A DNA stretch of 42,906 bases from Lachnospiraceae bacterium (lineage in GTDB: Bacteria > Bacillota > Clostridia > Lachnospirales > Lachnospiraceae), in assembly GCA_024680675.1 (NCBI GenBank), contig JAILBX010000241.1, positions 1 to 42,906 of the forward strand, given 5' to 3'. The notes under the pieces were generated by a model, which did not search any database, was not told the origin of the DNA, and was given only the letters and a program-made list of their open reading frames with translations. The stretch's first letter is position 1. Every line of letters starts with the position of its first letter. The position numbers and the translations under genes are program-made. Positions 27,304 to 37,768 of the stretch are shown here, in pieces.

Positions 27304-28872
27304 TTAATTGATAGTTTTTTCGGCTTCTCCCTTCATCTCTTCGCCATCCGGCTTCTGAGGTGGCTCTCCATTTGGCTTTTCAGATACTTGTCCATCAGGA
27401 GGAGTCGGTCTTTCACCATCTTTTGGAAACTGGGTATCTTCTCTACCTGAATCTTTCATTTTCATATCCTTAGGCATTTGTGATCCATCGCCTCCTAAAG
27501 GTTCTCCGTTTCCATCCATATGAGCTGGTTTATCCCCATCTTTTCCCGAATTTTCACTTATTTCTATCTCAATCATTTCACCCTGTGATGATGTAGCTTC
27601 TTCGTATGTTTTTCCGTCTACAGTAAGGGTATAACCATTTAAATCTATTGAATCTTCATCACAGGTAAGTGAACTTATATTAGAATCTGCCGTAAGTATC
27701 CACTTGGAACCCTCATCTAACTCCAGGTATATTTTTCCATCTGTAGCATCATTGTTAATAGCACCTTCAAAGGTACTGGCTTCCTTAAGATAAAGATTCA
27801 GAGTCGAAATATCATCAACAACAAAATCACCGGAAATAGCTTGTGAAGAAGCTGTTAAGTTAACCTTACCACCATTAGATCCTTCATTACCCCATCCCGC
27901 AGCGGCAGCACGCAAGAATACTCCGTCTCCTTTATTTGTGATATTCACACTTGATAAAGATATATCAGTTGCGGTATTATTCACAAAAAATACATCTCCC
28001 TTATTATTTGTAATGCTTCCTCCATTGGCAGTAAACTTGGATAAACCGGTATCTGCATCCCCTGACATTGATTGATATATCATAATCCCCTTGAATATAT
28101 CAGATTTATCGCTGTTATGTTGATTATGATCTGCGCTCAAGGTGACATTATTAAGGGTTACTGAGTTTCTCCCTTCAACAACAATACCTTCTGAAGCATT
28201 CGATGTAAGACTTGCATCATTTATTGTAATGTCAGCTGTTGAATATACTGCAGGAGACCCTTTTCCATCAGTTATATAATTTCCACCTGTTACAGTAACA
28301 ATTCCTCCGCCTCTGTCAGACCTTATAGCAGCTGATGAGTTACCACTTGTATGTATTTCAAGATTTGATGCGTTCATGGTAGCTCCACCTGTTGTCATAA
28401 TACCACCTGAACAATCCCCCTTAGTGTTGATAGTAGATTCCGATATATTGATTACTGTACCTTCTCCATAAGAGAATACTCCATTAGCATGCTTTCCATC
28501 AGTAGAAATATCCATATCAGAAAGCGTCAAATTAGCTTTGTTTGTAGCAAATATAGCTGAATTTTCCCCATAAAAATCTGCCTCATCACCTTCTGAATTT
28601 CCGGTTTTTGAAACAGTCGCATTACTGTATTCTGCTGTTTCACCATCTACTGTTATAGCATGTCCCCCATCCTCATCACTGCTGTAGGTACCTGCTTCTA
28701 CGCTTTTATCAGAGCTATTTGAACTGTTTTCTATCGTTTCAGCAGTATTTTCACTTATCTCCTCAACAGGAGAATTCTTCGGACTACTTGTTGCACTGTT
28801 ACAAGCGCTTACCAAAAAAGCTGAAGATGTCAAAAAAAGGCAGAGAGTCCTCATTAAATAGCATTTTTTCAT
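27304..28872 (-). CDS. Beta-helix-like repetitive surface lipoprotein with Pro/Gly/Lys-rich C-terminus
   Basis: Lipobox 'LVSACNS'; repeated 'ITINDASLTSNASEGI / VTLNNVTLSAD / LTLSDMDISTDG' strand-turn units; C-terminal 'PPDGQVSEKPNGEPPQKPDGEE'. Start taken as ATG 28872 (MKKCYLMR). Confidence 0.85.
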   Translation of the reverse strand: MKKCYLMRTLCLFLTSSAFLVSACNSATSSPKNSPVEEISENTAETIENSSNSSDKSVEAGTYSSDEDGGHAITVDGETAEYSNATVSKTGNSEGDEADFYGENSAIFATNKANLTLSDMDISTDGKHANGVFSYGEGTVINISESTINTKGDCSGGIMTTGGATMNASNLEIHTSGNSSAAIRSDRGGGIVTVTGGNYITDGKGSPAVYSTADITINDASLTSNASEGIVVEGRNSVTLNNVTLSADHNQHNSDKSDIFKGIMIYQSMSGDADTGLSKFTANGGSITNNKGDVFFVNNTATDISLSSVNITNKGDGVFLRAAAAGWGNEGSNGGKVNLTASSQAISGDFVVDDISTLNLYLKEASTFEGAINNDATDGKIYLELDEGSKWILTADSNISSLTCDEDSIDLNGYTLTVDGKTYEEATSSQGEMIEIEISENSGKDGDKPAHMDGNGEPLGGDGSQMPKDMKMKDSGREDTQFPKDGERPTPPDGQVSEKPNGEPPQKPDGEEMKGEAEKTIN

Positions 28873-29048
28873 ATTTTTAATCCTCCAAATAATCATTGAT
28901 TTTTTTTATGATATGCAGTATTCTAGTTAAAGATTTTGTACAGCTTGTGTTGGAAATGTGTAAAAAGTGTGATCAATAATACCTTGTAGTACTCAGTTCA
29001 TAACACACTCTTATCAAATCAGCTTTTAAAGGAGTATAAACAAATATT

Positions 29049-29516
29049 ATGAATAAAAAAATATTAATTCTTGCACTTTGTATTATAGCTTTTGGCTTAT
29101 CTGCCTGTAAAACAGAAGAAAAAAAGGAAAGCGTAATAGAAATAAAAGAATCCCCTGTAACCCCTACTGAAACGACAGACAATATCACTGAGGAAAAATC
29201 GGAAGAAGAAATTAAAGAAAGCACAGATGAATTAACACAAGAACAGTGTCTTGAAGCTGTCAAAAAATATTGTTTCTCCAACAATCCTGATCTGGAAGAT
29301 ATGGTAAATTCAAATGAGTATGATATCAGCTGGGATGTAACTCAAAATGAAAACAATGAAATAGTTGTTTTATACAGATCCTATACCGGTGCAGAAACAC
29401 GCTACTACATAGATCCGATTTCCGGAGAAACTTATGTTACAGAGTTAGTTCCGGGAATAATCGATAATGAAGAGCAAACTGATGAGCATCTAGATATAAA
29501 AAATTATATTGAATAA
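29049..29516 (+). CDS. Small hypothetical lipoprotein
   Basis: Lipobox 'FGLSACK'; acidic linker then a PepSY-like 'VLYRSYTGAETRYYIDPISGETYV' segment. Confidence 0.75.
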   Translation: MNKKILILALCIIAFGLSACKTEEKKESVIEIKESPVTPTETTDNITEEKSEEEIKESTDELTQEQCLEAVKKYCFSNNPDLEDMVNSNEYDISWDVTQNENNEIVVLYRSYTGAETRYYIDPISGETYVTELVPGIIDNEEQTDEHLDIKNYIE

Positions 29517-29621
29517 TCATAGCAAAATTAGAAAGCGTTAAAGATAGTCTTTAAGGAGTATATCTATTCGTTAAAGCTGCCTTTCGCGAATAGATCAATG
29601 TTATTATAATATTAACAAAAC

Positions 29622-29662
29622 AAAAAGAACTGCTCCATAGTGTGATCCGGAACAGTTCTTTT
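29622..29662 (-). terminator. Intrinsic terminator for the phosphofructokinase gene
   Basis: Minus strand: AAAAGAACTGTTCC ... GGAGCAGTTCTTTTTG. Confidence 0.85.
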
Positions 29663-29723
29663 ATTGTATATATGTATATACTTGTAATCCTCTTCTGACT
29701 ACCTTATTAAAGGCTTCTAAATA

Positions 29724-30953
29724 TTACTTACGAACAAGATGTCTGGGAAGTCCATTTACAAATAAAGGAGTTAACTCACCCATAATAAGAGGTCTTGCAT
29801 ACCTTTCGTATCCTATGTTAAGTCCACATCCATCCTCTGTGATCCACTCATCAGGAACCGGTCTCTCTACATTTGCAATAGCATGAATATCATAAGCACT
29901 TGTACCACACTGATAAGGTGCCTCTCCATTACGATTAAGGGTGATCATCATTCCTGTCTTTCCTTCATCAGCTGCCTTTGCAGCATCATAACCAACCTGA
30001 AATGCCTCATTTATATCCGTAAGGGATGCAATATGAGTAGCTGCTCTCTGTAAGGTAGAGAATTCAACAGCTCTTGTTTTAAGACCTGTCTCCTCAGCAA
30101 CCTTTTGAGCAAGGTAAGCGGCTGTTCCAGACATCTGCTTATGACCAAAAGCATCGACTGCAATATTCTCATTAGCAAGCTCACAAACATAACGACCGTC
30201 TGCGATCTTTATTCCTTCTGAAACTGCAATAACTACTGAAGATTCGGTAGCCGCCAGTTCCTTAACCTTTTTCATGAAGGCATCCATGTCAAAGGTTCTC
30301 TCAGGAAGATATATAGCATTTGCACCCTTACAATCATCTCCCTTTGCTAAAGCTGCCGCAGCTGTAAGCCATCCTGCATTACGTCCCATAATCTCTACGA
30401 TAAGTATGGTAGGCTTTTTAGCACCGAATGACTCGTTGTCGCGGATTATTTCTTTTAAACTTGTAGCAATATATTTTGCAGCTGAACCATATCCCGGGCA
30501 ATGATCTGTTATAGGAAGGTCATTGTCTATTGTCTTTGGAACGCCCATAAATCTCTGCTTCTTTCCATGCGCAGCAGCATAGTCAGAAAGCATCTTTACT
30601 GTATCCATTGAATCATTACCACCGCAATAGAACATATACTCTATGTCATGCTTTTCCATGATTTCAAATACTTTTTCATATACATCCTCATGACCTTCTA
30701 TCTGAGGCATTTTAAAACGGCAGGATCCAAGGAAAGCCGAAGGAGTCCTCTTAAGTATTTCTACCTCTTCAGGCTTATCAAGATACTCATCGAGGTCACA
30801 AAGCTGATCTTCCAAAAATCCCTCTATACCATGAACCATTCCATAAACCTTATTCGCACCCAGCTTCTTAGAAGCTACGTAAACCCCTGCGACTGATGAA
30901 TTGATAACAGCGGTAGGTCCGCCTGACTGCCCAACTACAACATTTCCCGTCAT
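29724..30953 (-). CDS. 6-phosphofructokinase, PPi-dependent type
   Basis: 'GQSGGPTAVINSSVAGV', 'CGGNDSMDT' (Asp in the PPi-type position), 'PKTIDNDLPITDHCPGYGSAAKYIA'. Confidence 0.92.
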   Translation of the reverse strand: MTGNVVVGQSGGPTAVINSSVAGVYVASKKLGANKVYGMVHGIEGFLEDQLCDLDEYLDKPEEVEILKRTPSAFLGSCRFKMPQIEGHEDVYEKVFEIMEKHDIEYMFYCGGNDSMDTVKMLSDYAAAHGKKQRFMGVPKTIDNDLPITDHCPGYGSAAKYIATSLKEIIRDNESFGAKKPTILIVEIMGRNAGWLTAAAALAKGDDCKGANAIYLPERTFDMDAFMKKVKELAATESSVVIAVSEGIKIADGRYVCELANENIAVDAFGHKQMSGTAAYLAQKVAEETGLKTRAVEFSTLQRAATHIASLTDINEAFQVGYDAAKAADEGKTGMMITLNRNGEAPYQCGTSAYDIHAIANVERPVPDEWITEDGCGLNIGYERYARPLIMGELTPLFVNGLPRHLVRK

Positions 30954-31054
30954 TTTTCTCTTCTCCTTTTTATTTGTTATTTTACATTTTTCAATAAAAA
31001 AACTCCTTTTAAATTATATCAAATGCTAATATCCCTTTCAAGTGCTTGTATCTG

Positions 31055-32059
31055 CTAACCTAAAAACTTTAACAGTCTTTCCTGAAAGTCTTTATAGTAG
31101 GGCTTCTCTATATATACAACATGGGAGCCACCCTCAATCATCTCAAAAACAGATCCCTTAGGAAGCAGATCTATCGCTGTATTTACAAGATCATAGTTTA
31201 AATAAGGATCCTTATCGCCACAGATCAACAAAGTAGGTACAGTTACCTTTTCAAGATCTATAAGCTTTACTGTTTTCGATACACAAACATCTTTTCTTCC
31301 ACCATTTGGACTTGACTCTTTATCATAGTACCAGGCACCTGAACAAAAGGTATCAACTATCACCGGATCTGTAATGTCATAATCTATGGAACCATCTTCA
31401 AGTCGCTGAAAATCTCCGGCTGCACCTACCCAGTTATTGTGATTAAAGGGTTCGTTTACTGTGTACTCTCCTATTCCACTGAGTATAGGTGCATATAATA
31501 CAAGCTTATTTATATATTCCGGGTGAGCAACCGCAAAGAGACCCACAGTAACTGTACCCCAGCTCCAGCCCAAAACATCTATTTTCTCTTGCCCACTGAC
31601 TTCTAATATTTTCTCTACTGCAGCATTTATATCCTCAGATGCATACTGAGAATCCGGAATAAATCCATCCTCAACTTCGCCTGACTGACCAAAGCCAGCG
31701 ATGTCAAGTCTCCACACAGAATAACCCTCTCTTGCCAGCCTGCGTACCAGACTGTAGTCCTTATAATTTATATCAAACTCAAAGGATGAAAACGTTACGC
31801 CATGTACCAAAAGAATATTTTTTGAAGGCTTGCTTCCCTCTACCCACATGCGATCAAGGTGAAGTGAAACTCCCTCCCTTTCTAAAGGAATTACCTCGTA
31901 GCCATAGGCTTCTTCAGCTTTAGCAGAATCTTCCGAAAAGTTTGATCCCCCGTTTTCAACCGGTGACCCACCTTGTTTACTCTTACATCCTGAAAAACCA
32001 CAAAGTGAAATCAGCAATAATATAACAAGATATTTACCTAAATTATACCTGAAAATCAC
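31055..32059 (-). CDS. Alpha/beta hydrolase lipoprotein
   Basis: Lipobox 'LCGFSGCKS'; 'LLVHGVTFSS', 'LDIAGFGQSG', nucleophile elbow 'GWSWGT', 'CGDKDPYL'. Confidence 0.88.
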   Translation of the reverse strand: MIFRYNLGKYLVILLLISLCGFSGCKSKQGGSPVENGGSNFSEDSAKAEEAYGYEVIPLEREGVSLHLDRMWVEGSKPSKNILLVHGVTFSSFEFDINYKDYSLVRRLAREGYSVWRLDIAGFGQSGEVEDGFIPDSQYASEDINAAVEKILEVSGQEKIDVLGWSWGTVTVGLFAVAHPEYINKLVLYAPILSGIGEYTVNEPFNHNNWVGAAGDFQRLEDGSIDYDITDPVIVDTFCSGAWYYDKESSPNGGRKDVCVSKTVKLIDLEKVTVPTLLICGDKDPYLNYDLVNTAIDLLPKGSVFEMIEGGSHVVYIEKPYYKDFQERLLKFLG

Positions 32060-32129
32060 AACTTTTCTCCTTGTTTATCCACATATTCTTACCAATTTGA
32101 CTATTAAGACTCTTCTTTTGATCCTAAGC

Positions 32130-33362
32130 CTAGCTCCAATCTGAAATCTTCTGATGGTTCATACGCCAGTCTATACATTTATTTATATATTCAAGATAAT
32201 CCGGATTTTTACACATTCCTTTTCCCTGGACATCCGATATCTTGGCAACATCCTGGCCGTTACAGGCGGTGGTCTTCATAACTATATTCAGAGCTTCAAC
32301 CTTTGTATCGTTTGACAGATAAGTACCTATACCAAAGGCAACCTTAGCTTTCCCATTAAAGTGTCTAAAAAGCTTATCAGCTCTTTCAAAATCAAGGCTG
32401 TCCGAGAAAAGCAGAGTCTTTGTAGTCGGATCGATCCCCAACTCCTTATAATGCTCAATAATTTTTTCACCCCATTCATAAGGATCTCCTGAATCATGTC
32501 TTACTCCCGAGAACAAGGTGGCATATGTTAATTGAAAATCCTTCAGAAAGCAGTCCGTAGTTATAGTATCCGTTAAAGCTATACCATTTAGAATCCCATA
32601 TTCTTTAACCCAGGCATCCAATGCATACCAGTTTGAATATGCCGGATTATGCTTATGATTACCCTGACCAACACACATTATCCATTCATGCGCCATTGTT
32701 CCAACCGGCATGACGTCAAACTTCCTGGCCAGATATACGTTAGAAGTACCAATAAACTTACTTGACGAATGTTTTGTATCTTTAAGATGAGAGAATTTCT
32801 CAACTACAAGCTCCTGAGCCTCTGCAGATAGTCTCCGTCGAAGACCAAATTCGGAAAAAACTCCGGCATACCACTTACCACTATGGATCATATTGTACTT
32901 TTCATCCAGTTTTTCCTTAAAGCTCTCTATCAGATCATTATAAGCATATTGCATTCTGAAATAGACCTCATTGACAATAGCTAAAGTAGGTATCTCATAC
33001 ATGGATGTATTTAGCCAGGTTCCCTTTGTTTCAATGGATAATCCACATTCCGCATTATCTGATATCTCAAAGTCCTCATAGCGGGCATGCCAAAGTCGCA
33101 AAAAATCTATATAGGAGCCCTTTATCCATTTTATTGTATCTAAATACTGAAGCTCTTCTTCTTTAAACCTCAGCTGACAAAAATGGTTGATCTGGTCCTT
33201 GATCTCCTGAACCATTTCTTTAGAAAACTGCACATCGTTATTACGACATTTAAATGACCATGTTGTCTTATAATCCGGAAACTGGTGATATATTGCCTGC
33301 CCCATACTAAACTTATACATATCTGTTTCAAGTAAACTGGTTATAATCGGATCCAAAATCAT
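32130..33362 (-). CDS. pncB: Nicotinate phosphoribosyltransferase
   Basis: 'SLLETDMYKFSMGQAIYHQFPDYKTTWSFKCRN', 'GTMAHEWIM', 'GVRHDSGDPYEWGEK'. Confidence 0.95.
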   Translation of the reverse strand: MILDPIITSLLETDMYKFSMGQAIYHQFPDYKTTWSFKCRNNDVQFSKEMVQEIKDQINHFCQLRFKEEELQYLDTIKWIKGSYIDFLRLWHARYEDFEISDNAECGLSIETKGTWLNTSMYEIPTLAIVNEVYFRMQYAYNDLIESFKEKLDEKYNMIHSGKWYAGVFSEFGLRRRLSAEAQELVVEKFSHLKDTKHSSSKFIGTSNVYLARKFDVMPVGTMAHEWIMCVGQGNHKHNPAYSNWYALDAWVKEYGILNGIALTDTITTDCFLKDFQLTYATLFSGVRHDSGDPYEWGEKIIEHYKELGIDPTTKTLLFSDSLDFERADKLFRHFNGKAKVAFGIGTYLSNDTKVEALNIVMKTTACNGQDVAKISDVQGKGMCKNPDYLEYINKCIDWRMNHQKISDWS

Positions 33363-33402
33363 AATTCTTTCCTTTCCATACTTTGCTAGACAAAATATTA
33401 TG

Positions 33403-34506
33403 TCAACCTTTAGAATCTTCGAGCTTCATATCTCCTTCCTTAACCCAGCCGGCCTTAACCACAAACTTGTGTATGATAAGAGAAAACACAGCCGGAAGCA
33501 GAAAACAGATCATAATAAGCCCAAGCCAGTCAAATCCTGTAATGGCAGTCTTTGTTCCTGCCGCAATATCATTTACCCATCCTGTATAAACACCCAAAGG
33601 ACCCACAAATCCACAGGTTCCCATCCCGGATGAAATAGGTGCACCATTCATCTTCATCTTAAATACACAAGTTGCTATTGGACCTGTAATGGCTGAAGCT
33701 AATGTAGGTGCTATCCATATTCTTGGATTTTTTACTATATTTCCCATTTGAAGCATAGAGGTTCCTATCCCCTGGGATATCAAACCTCCCACTTTATTTT
33801 CTTTGTATGAGATAACGGCAAATCCAACCATTTGCGCACAGCATCCTGCAACTGCAGCTCCCCCTGCCAGACCGGTAAGTAATAAGGCGGCACATATCGC
33901 AGCTGAAGAAATCGGCAGCGTTAAAGCTATTCCCACTATTACCGATACTAAAATTCCCATAAGGAAGGGTTGTAGCTCTGTTGCCCACATGATCAGATTC
34001 CCCACTGACATTGCTGCCTTTCCTAAAGGAGGAGCTATAAGCCAGGAGAAAAACATTCCAACTCCAATTGTAACAAGAGGAGTGATCAAAATATCCACCT
34101 TAGTTTCCTTTGAAATTGCCTTACCAAACTCTGCCGCCAGTATAGCCACAAAAAGAACCGCTAAAGGACCTCCTGCACCTCCCAGTGCATTAGCTGCAAA
34201 TCCCACGGTTATCATAGAAAACAGCACCAGGGGAGGGCATTTCAATGCAAAGCCTATTGCAACTGCCATAGCCGGACCACTCATAGCGGAAGCCATACCA
34301 CCTACTGTATAGTCAATTCCACCTACTGTTGCTATTGTATCCATCAGAAATCCAATATGAAACTGGCTTCCAATGGTGTTGATTATCGTTCCTATAAGCA
34401 GGGAACAGAATAAACCCTGAGCCATAGCTCCAAGAGCATCTATTCCGTAACGCTTAAGAGAAATCTCAATATCCTTTTTTTTCAAAAATCCTTTAAACTT
34501 TTCCAT
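33403..34506 (-). CDS. PTS sugar transporter subunit IIC-like (PTS_EIIC_2) membrane protein
   Basis: Hydrophobic, 'RYGIDALGAMAQGLFCSLLIGTIINTIG', 'GAPISSGMGTCGFVGPLGVY'. Confidence 0.85.
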   Translation of the reverse strand: MEKFKGFLKKKDIEISLKRYGIDALGAMAQGLFCSLLIGTIINTIGSQFHIGFLMDTIATVGGIDYTVGGMASAMSGPAMAVAIGFALKCPPLVLFSMITVGFAANALGGAGGPLAVLFVAILAAEFGKAISKETKVDILITPLVTIGVGMFFSWLIAPPLGKAAMSVGNLIMWATELQPFLMGILVSVIVGIALTLPISSAAICAALLLTGLAGGAAVAGCCAQMVGFAVISYKENKVGGLISQGIGTSMLQMGNIVKNPRIWIAPTLASAITGPIATCVFKMKMNGAPISSGMGTCGFVGPLGVYTGWVNDIAAGTKTAITGFDWLGLIMICFLLPAVFSLIIHKFVVKAGWVKEGDMKLEDSKG

Positions 34507-34759
34507 AACTGTTCTCCCTCACTACATAAAAGCCTGATAAAACATACAAACTACCAACATCACCCTATTATAACACTATTTAAAAAAGTTATAATATTTT
34601 TAGAGAATATAACTTGTTTTTTAAGAATCTCTATTATCATTGTTACATATTATCATAATCGAAACCCGATTCACAGTCCATATCTTATAATAAAACAATA
34701 TATAAGGTAAGATGAATACTAACAAAATGACCATAAGACCTTATATTACAGCTTTAAGC

Positions 34760-36115
34760 TTAATTGAATTCCTTCGTCAAATTTCTAACCCACTTATATT
34801 TTCTAAACCTGTACATTACCCAGGGGATCTTTCCAACCTCATCAAGACAAGTACAGGCATAGACTAAAAGCACCGGCCAGTGGAATACAAAAGCACCAAG
34901 AATAGCAAGTGGAATCGCAATACCCCACATACACACCGCAAGGCTATACATATCAAAAATAGTGTCACCTCCGCCATCCATTACTCCATTGATTGTAACA
35001 CTGTTCACACTTCTTCCGATCATATAAATAGACATTATTATCATCATTCCCAAAAGATACTCCTGTGCCTGTTCAGTCAGGATAACAAAATGCATTATAG
35101 CAGGTGTAACCAAAAGCACTACCGCTGTGGAAGCAAATCCTATAACATATGATACATTTTTAAGCTTTATTCCATAGGCCTTACCTTTTTCAAGTCTCCC
35201 GGCACCTAGCTCATGTCCTACCATTATTCCTGCCGCAATAGCCACACCATTACATGCACAACAGATCAAGTCTCTCACCACAGACGCTACTGAATTTGCT
35301 GCTGCAGCATCTACTCCCAAATGTCCCATTATTGCTGTATATGAAGTAAAACCCACACCCCAGAACAGGGAGCCCCCCATTAAGGGTAAGCACTGCTTGA
35401 TAAAATCAAAAATAAGTTGCCTGTTTACAGAAAAAAATCTTTCAAATGCCGGTTTGATATATGTTTTTCCTGTCGATACAATAATACATAATATAAGCTG
35501 AATAACTCTTGAAATTGTTGTCGCCAATGCAGCACCATCAGACTCCATCCTTGGTGCTCCAAACAATCCGAATATAAATATAGCATTAAAAAGTATATTC
35601 AATAAAACAGCACTGCAACTAATATAAGCACCCGGACGCACGTGCTCGGATACCTTCATAACGGCAAGGTAACACTCAGAAATACCTGTCAAAAGATATG
35701 ACCAGCCGGCAATACGAAGATATGAGCTTCCAATCCTTATAAGCTCTTCATCATGTGCAAAAATATGCATCAATCCACCCGGGATAAATTCACAGGCCAA
35801 AAAAAACAGGATAGAGATAATTCCGGTTACCAAAAGCATAAGATCAAAAAGACTTCTGAGAGTTTCTTTATCCTTTTTTCCCCAATACTGAGCTCCAAGA
35901 ATAGAGCCTGCAGCGGTTATTGCAGCTATAAACATATTTTGTACGAACTGAATCTGTGTGGCAAGAGATACTGCTGTCATTGCTTCCTGCGTCACACGCC
36001 CCAACATAAAGGCATCACAAGCTGCAACAAGCGCAAGCATAAGACTCTGGAATACCATAGGAAGGGATAATGTCCTGAGTTTCCTGTAAAATAATCTGTT
36101 ATCTGTTTTTTCCAT
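34760..36115 (-). CDS. MATE family efflux transporter
   Basis: 12 TM; 'SLPMVFQSLMLALVAACDAFMLGRV', 'GAQYWGKKD', 'VGHELGAGR'. Confidence 0.93.
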   Translation of the reverse strand: MEKTDNRLFYRKLRTLSLPMVFQSLMLALVAACDAFMLGRVTQEAMTAVSLATQIQFVQNMFIAAITAAGSILGAQYWGKKDKETLRSLFDLMLLVTGIISILFFLACEFIPGGLMHIFAHDEELIRIGSSYLRIAGWSYLLTGISECYLAVMKVSEHVRPGAYISCSAVLLNILFNAIFIFGLFGAPRMESDGAALATTISRVIQLILCIIVSTGKTYIKPAFERFFSVNRQLIFDFIKQCLPLMGGSLFWGVGFTSYTAIMGHLGVDAAAANSVASVVRDLICCACNGVAIAAGIMVGHELGAGRLEKGKAYGIKLKNVSYVIGFASTAVVLLVTPAIMHFVILTEQAQEYLLGMMIIMSIYMIGRSVNSVTINGVMDGGGDTIFDMYSLAVCMWGIAIPLAILGAFVFHWPVLLVYACTCLDEVGKIPWVMYRFRKYKWVRNLTKEFN

Positions 36116-36238
36116 TATAGTGACTCTCCTAAATTCTATTTCCTCCCCGAAAGATCTGATAAATATCTCTGATCTGACATATCAACATTTCTTCCTGACT
36201 GATTCCCAAGTATCCATGCAGAGCATATAATATGAATA

Positions 36239-36280
36239 AAAAAGTGCTTTCAAGAATACCATTATAAGAAAGCACTTTTT
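36239..36280. terminator. Intrinsic terminator-like hairpin
   Basis: AAAAGTGCTTTC ... GAAAGCACTTTTT. Confidence 0.8.
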
Positions 36281-36325
36281 AAGACTATTCTGAAAAATAT
36301 ATGTCAACCTATAAAATTTATCTGT

Positions 36326-37534
36326 TTACTCCAGATAATCATTCCAGGTATTAACATATTCATTTAATTGTGGATATGAATATGCAACCAAAATAAATGT
36401 GGTTAACCATATAACTCCATAAATATAGGCTTTTTTCCTGCCTTTGAGCTTATAAAAATGAATATTATATTTTTTACTGTTTAATTGAATGATATAGTAG
36501 GACAAGAACAGTACTCCAATTCCAAAAATAAATGCTACACCAGCCGGAGCTGCAAAATCGTCCTTAAAAGCAAGCAAATACAGATATATGGGATATATGA
36601 TAATATAGCTTATACAATAATACTCGGCAATATGTACTGAAATATGTGTGATCAGGCCCTCCACCTTTTTGCTGCATATTTTAGAAATCTTATAAAATAT
36701 GCCCATAACAAGAATAAAGGAAATACAATTTGCAATAGCATCCGGTCCAAAGCTTACGATGTAGGAGCTATCTGCACTAATCGGATCAAGAAAAGGTACT
36801 TTACAAAAAACTCTGATAATATAATATACAACATATATGGGTAAAAATATCATTAAGAAACGATTAAAGAAACCATCTTTGTCTTTAATCTTCAAATAAT
36901 AGCCTCCAAACCAATATCCAAAAGCGACAAATACAAAGTAGGCAGCTAATGAAAAATAGGATTCTGATCTGGTTGTTACAAAATAACCCAAAAACTGACT
37001 TACAAGATAATTTTCAGGATTAAAACCACTTAAGAATATCATATAATTAACAGCGTTCATTATAAATCCAATAACAAGTATTCCAAGTGGGGATACTTTA
37101 AAATATATCAATATGGCAAAAAAGATCATTGCAACTCCGGCAAAACTATATATATCTGCCTGCAAAACAAGTAAAACATTCGATAAAAGAATTTTTTTAC
37201 CGCTTAAAAAATAGAAGATTAAAGAAGGCAGTCCGTTTCTGAAAATATTCAAAAGCTGTCCAAGTGTCAGCAGTTCAACCCCCCTTAAAAGAATAGACCT
37301 GTAGTCGTTATGTTTTGTATAGTTAAATGTCATTCCCATACATATCATAAAGGCCGCTGCACCGATTATGACATCAAGATAACCACAAATCTCAAGAGCT
37401 ATTGATTCCGAATCTCCTAAATAAATTAAAGTGTGCTCAAGTATCATAAAAATCACTGCATATGCTTTTACCATATCAACCTCAAGCTGCCTTCCATTAT
37501 TTATGATCTTGTCTGAAAAATAATCCTTAAACAA
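36326..37534 (-). CDS. Polytopic membrane protein, acyltransferase/DUF1624-like
   Basis: 'LEVDMVKAYAVIFMILEHTLIYLG' N-terminus and about 10 hydrophobic segments. Confidence 0.7.
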   Translation of the reverse strand: MFKDYFSDKIINNGRQLEVDMVKAYAVIFMILEHTLIYLGDSESIALEICGYLDVIIGAAAFMICMGMTFNYTKHNDYRSILLRGVELLTLGQLLNIFRNGLPSLIFYFLSGKKILLSNVLLVLQADIYSFAGVAMIFFAILIYFKVSPLGILVIGFIMNAVNYMIFLSGFNPENYLVSQFLGYFVTTRSESYFSLAAYFVFVAFGYWFGGYYLKIKDKDGFFNRFLMIFLPIYVVYYIIRVFCKVPFLDPISADSSYIVSFGPDAIANCISFILVMGIFYKISKICSKKVEGLITHISVHIAEYYCISYIIIYPIYLYLLAFKDDFAAPAGVAFIFGIGVLFLSYYIIQLNSKKYNIHFYKLKGRKKAYIYGVIWLTTFILVAYSYPQLNEYVNTWNDYLE

Positions 37535-37700
37535 ATATTGCTACCTCCTTAAAACCTTAACCCTAGACTTTTATACTCCAATAATATTATATAAATTGCT
37601 ACTGTAATATAAATATTCACACTATAATGTAATTTTTACTTTTATTAAATTAATCCTTTGCTTTTATAGCATAAATAAAAAGAGATTACAATAGAGACAT

Positions 37701-37738
37701 AAAAAACGCCTCTTTATATAAACATAAAGAGACGTTTT
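37701..37738 (-). terminator. Intrinsic terminator of pgi
   Basis: Minus strand: AAAACGTCTCTTTA ... TAAAGAGGCGTTTTTT (one U-G wobble). Confidence 0.85.
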
Positions 37739-37768
37739 AAACTTTATTATAAATCCTAATATATATAC

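Noticed and set aside
33803-34312. 169-aa plus-strand ORF
   Set aside because: Antisense shadow of the PTS EIIC-like CDS; Ala/Pro/Thr-rich with no recognisable motif.
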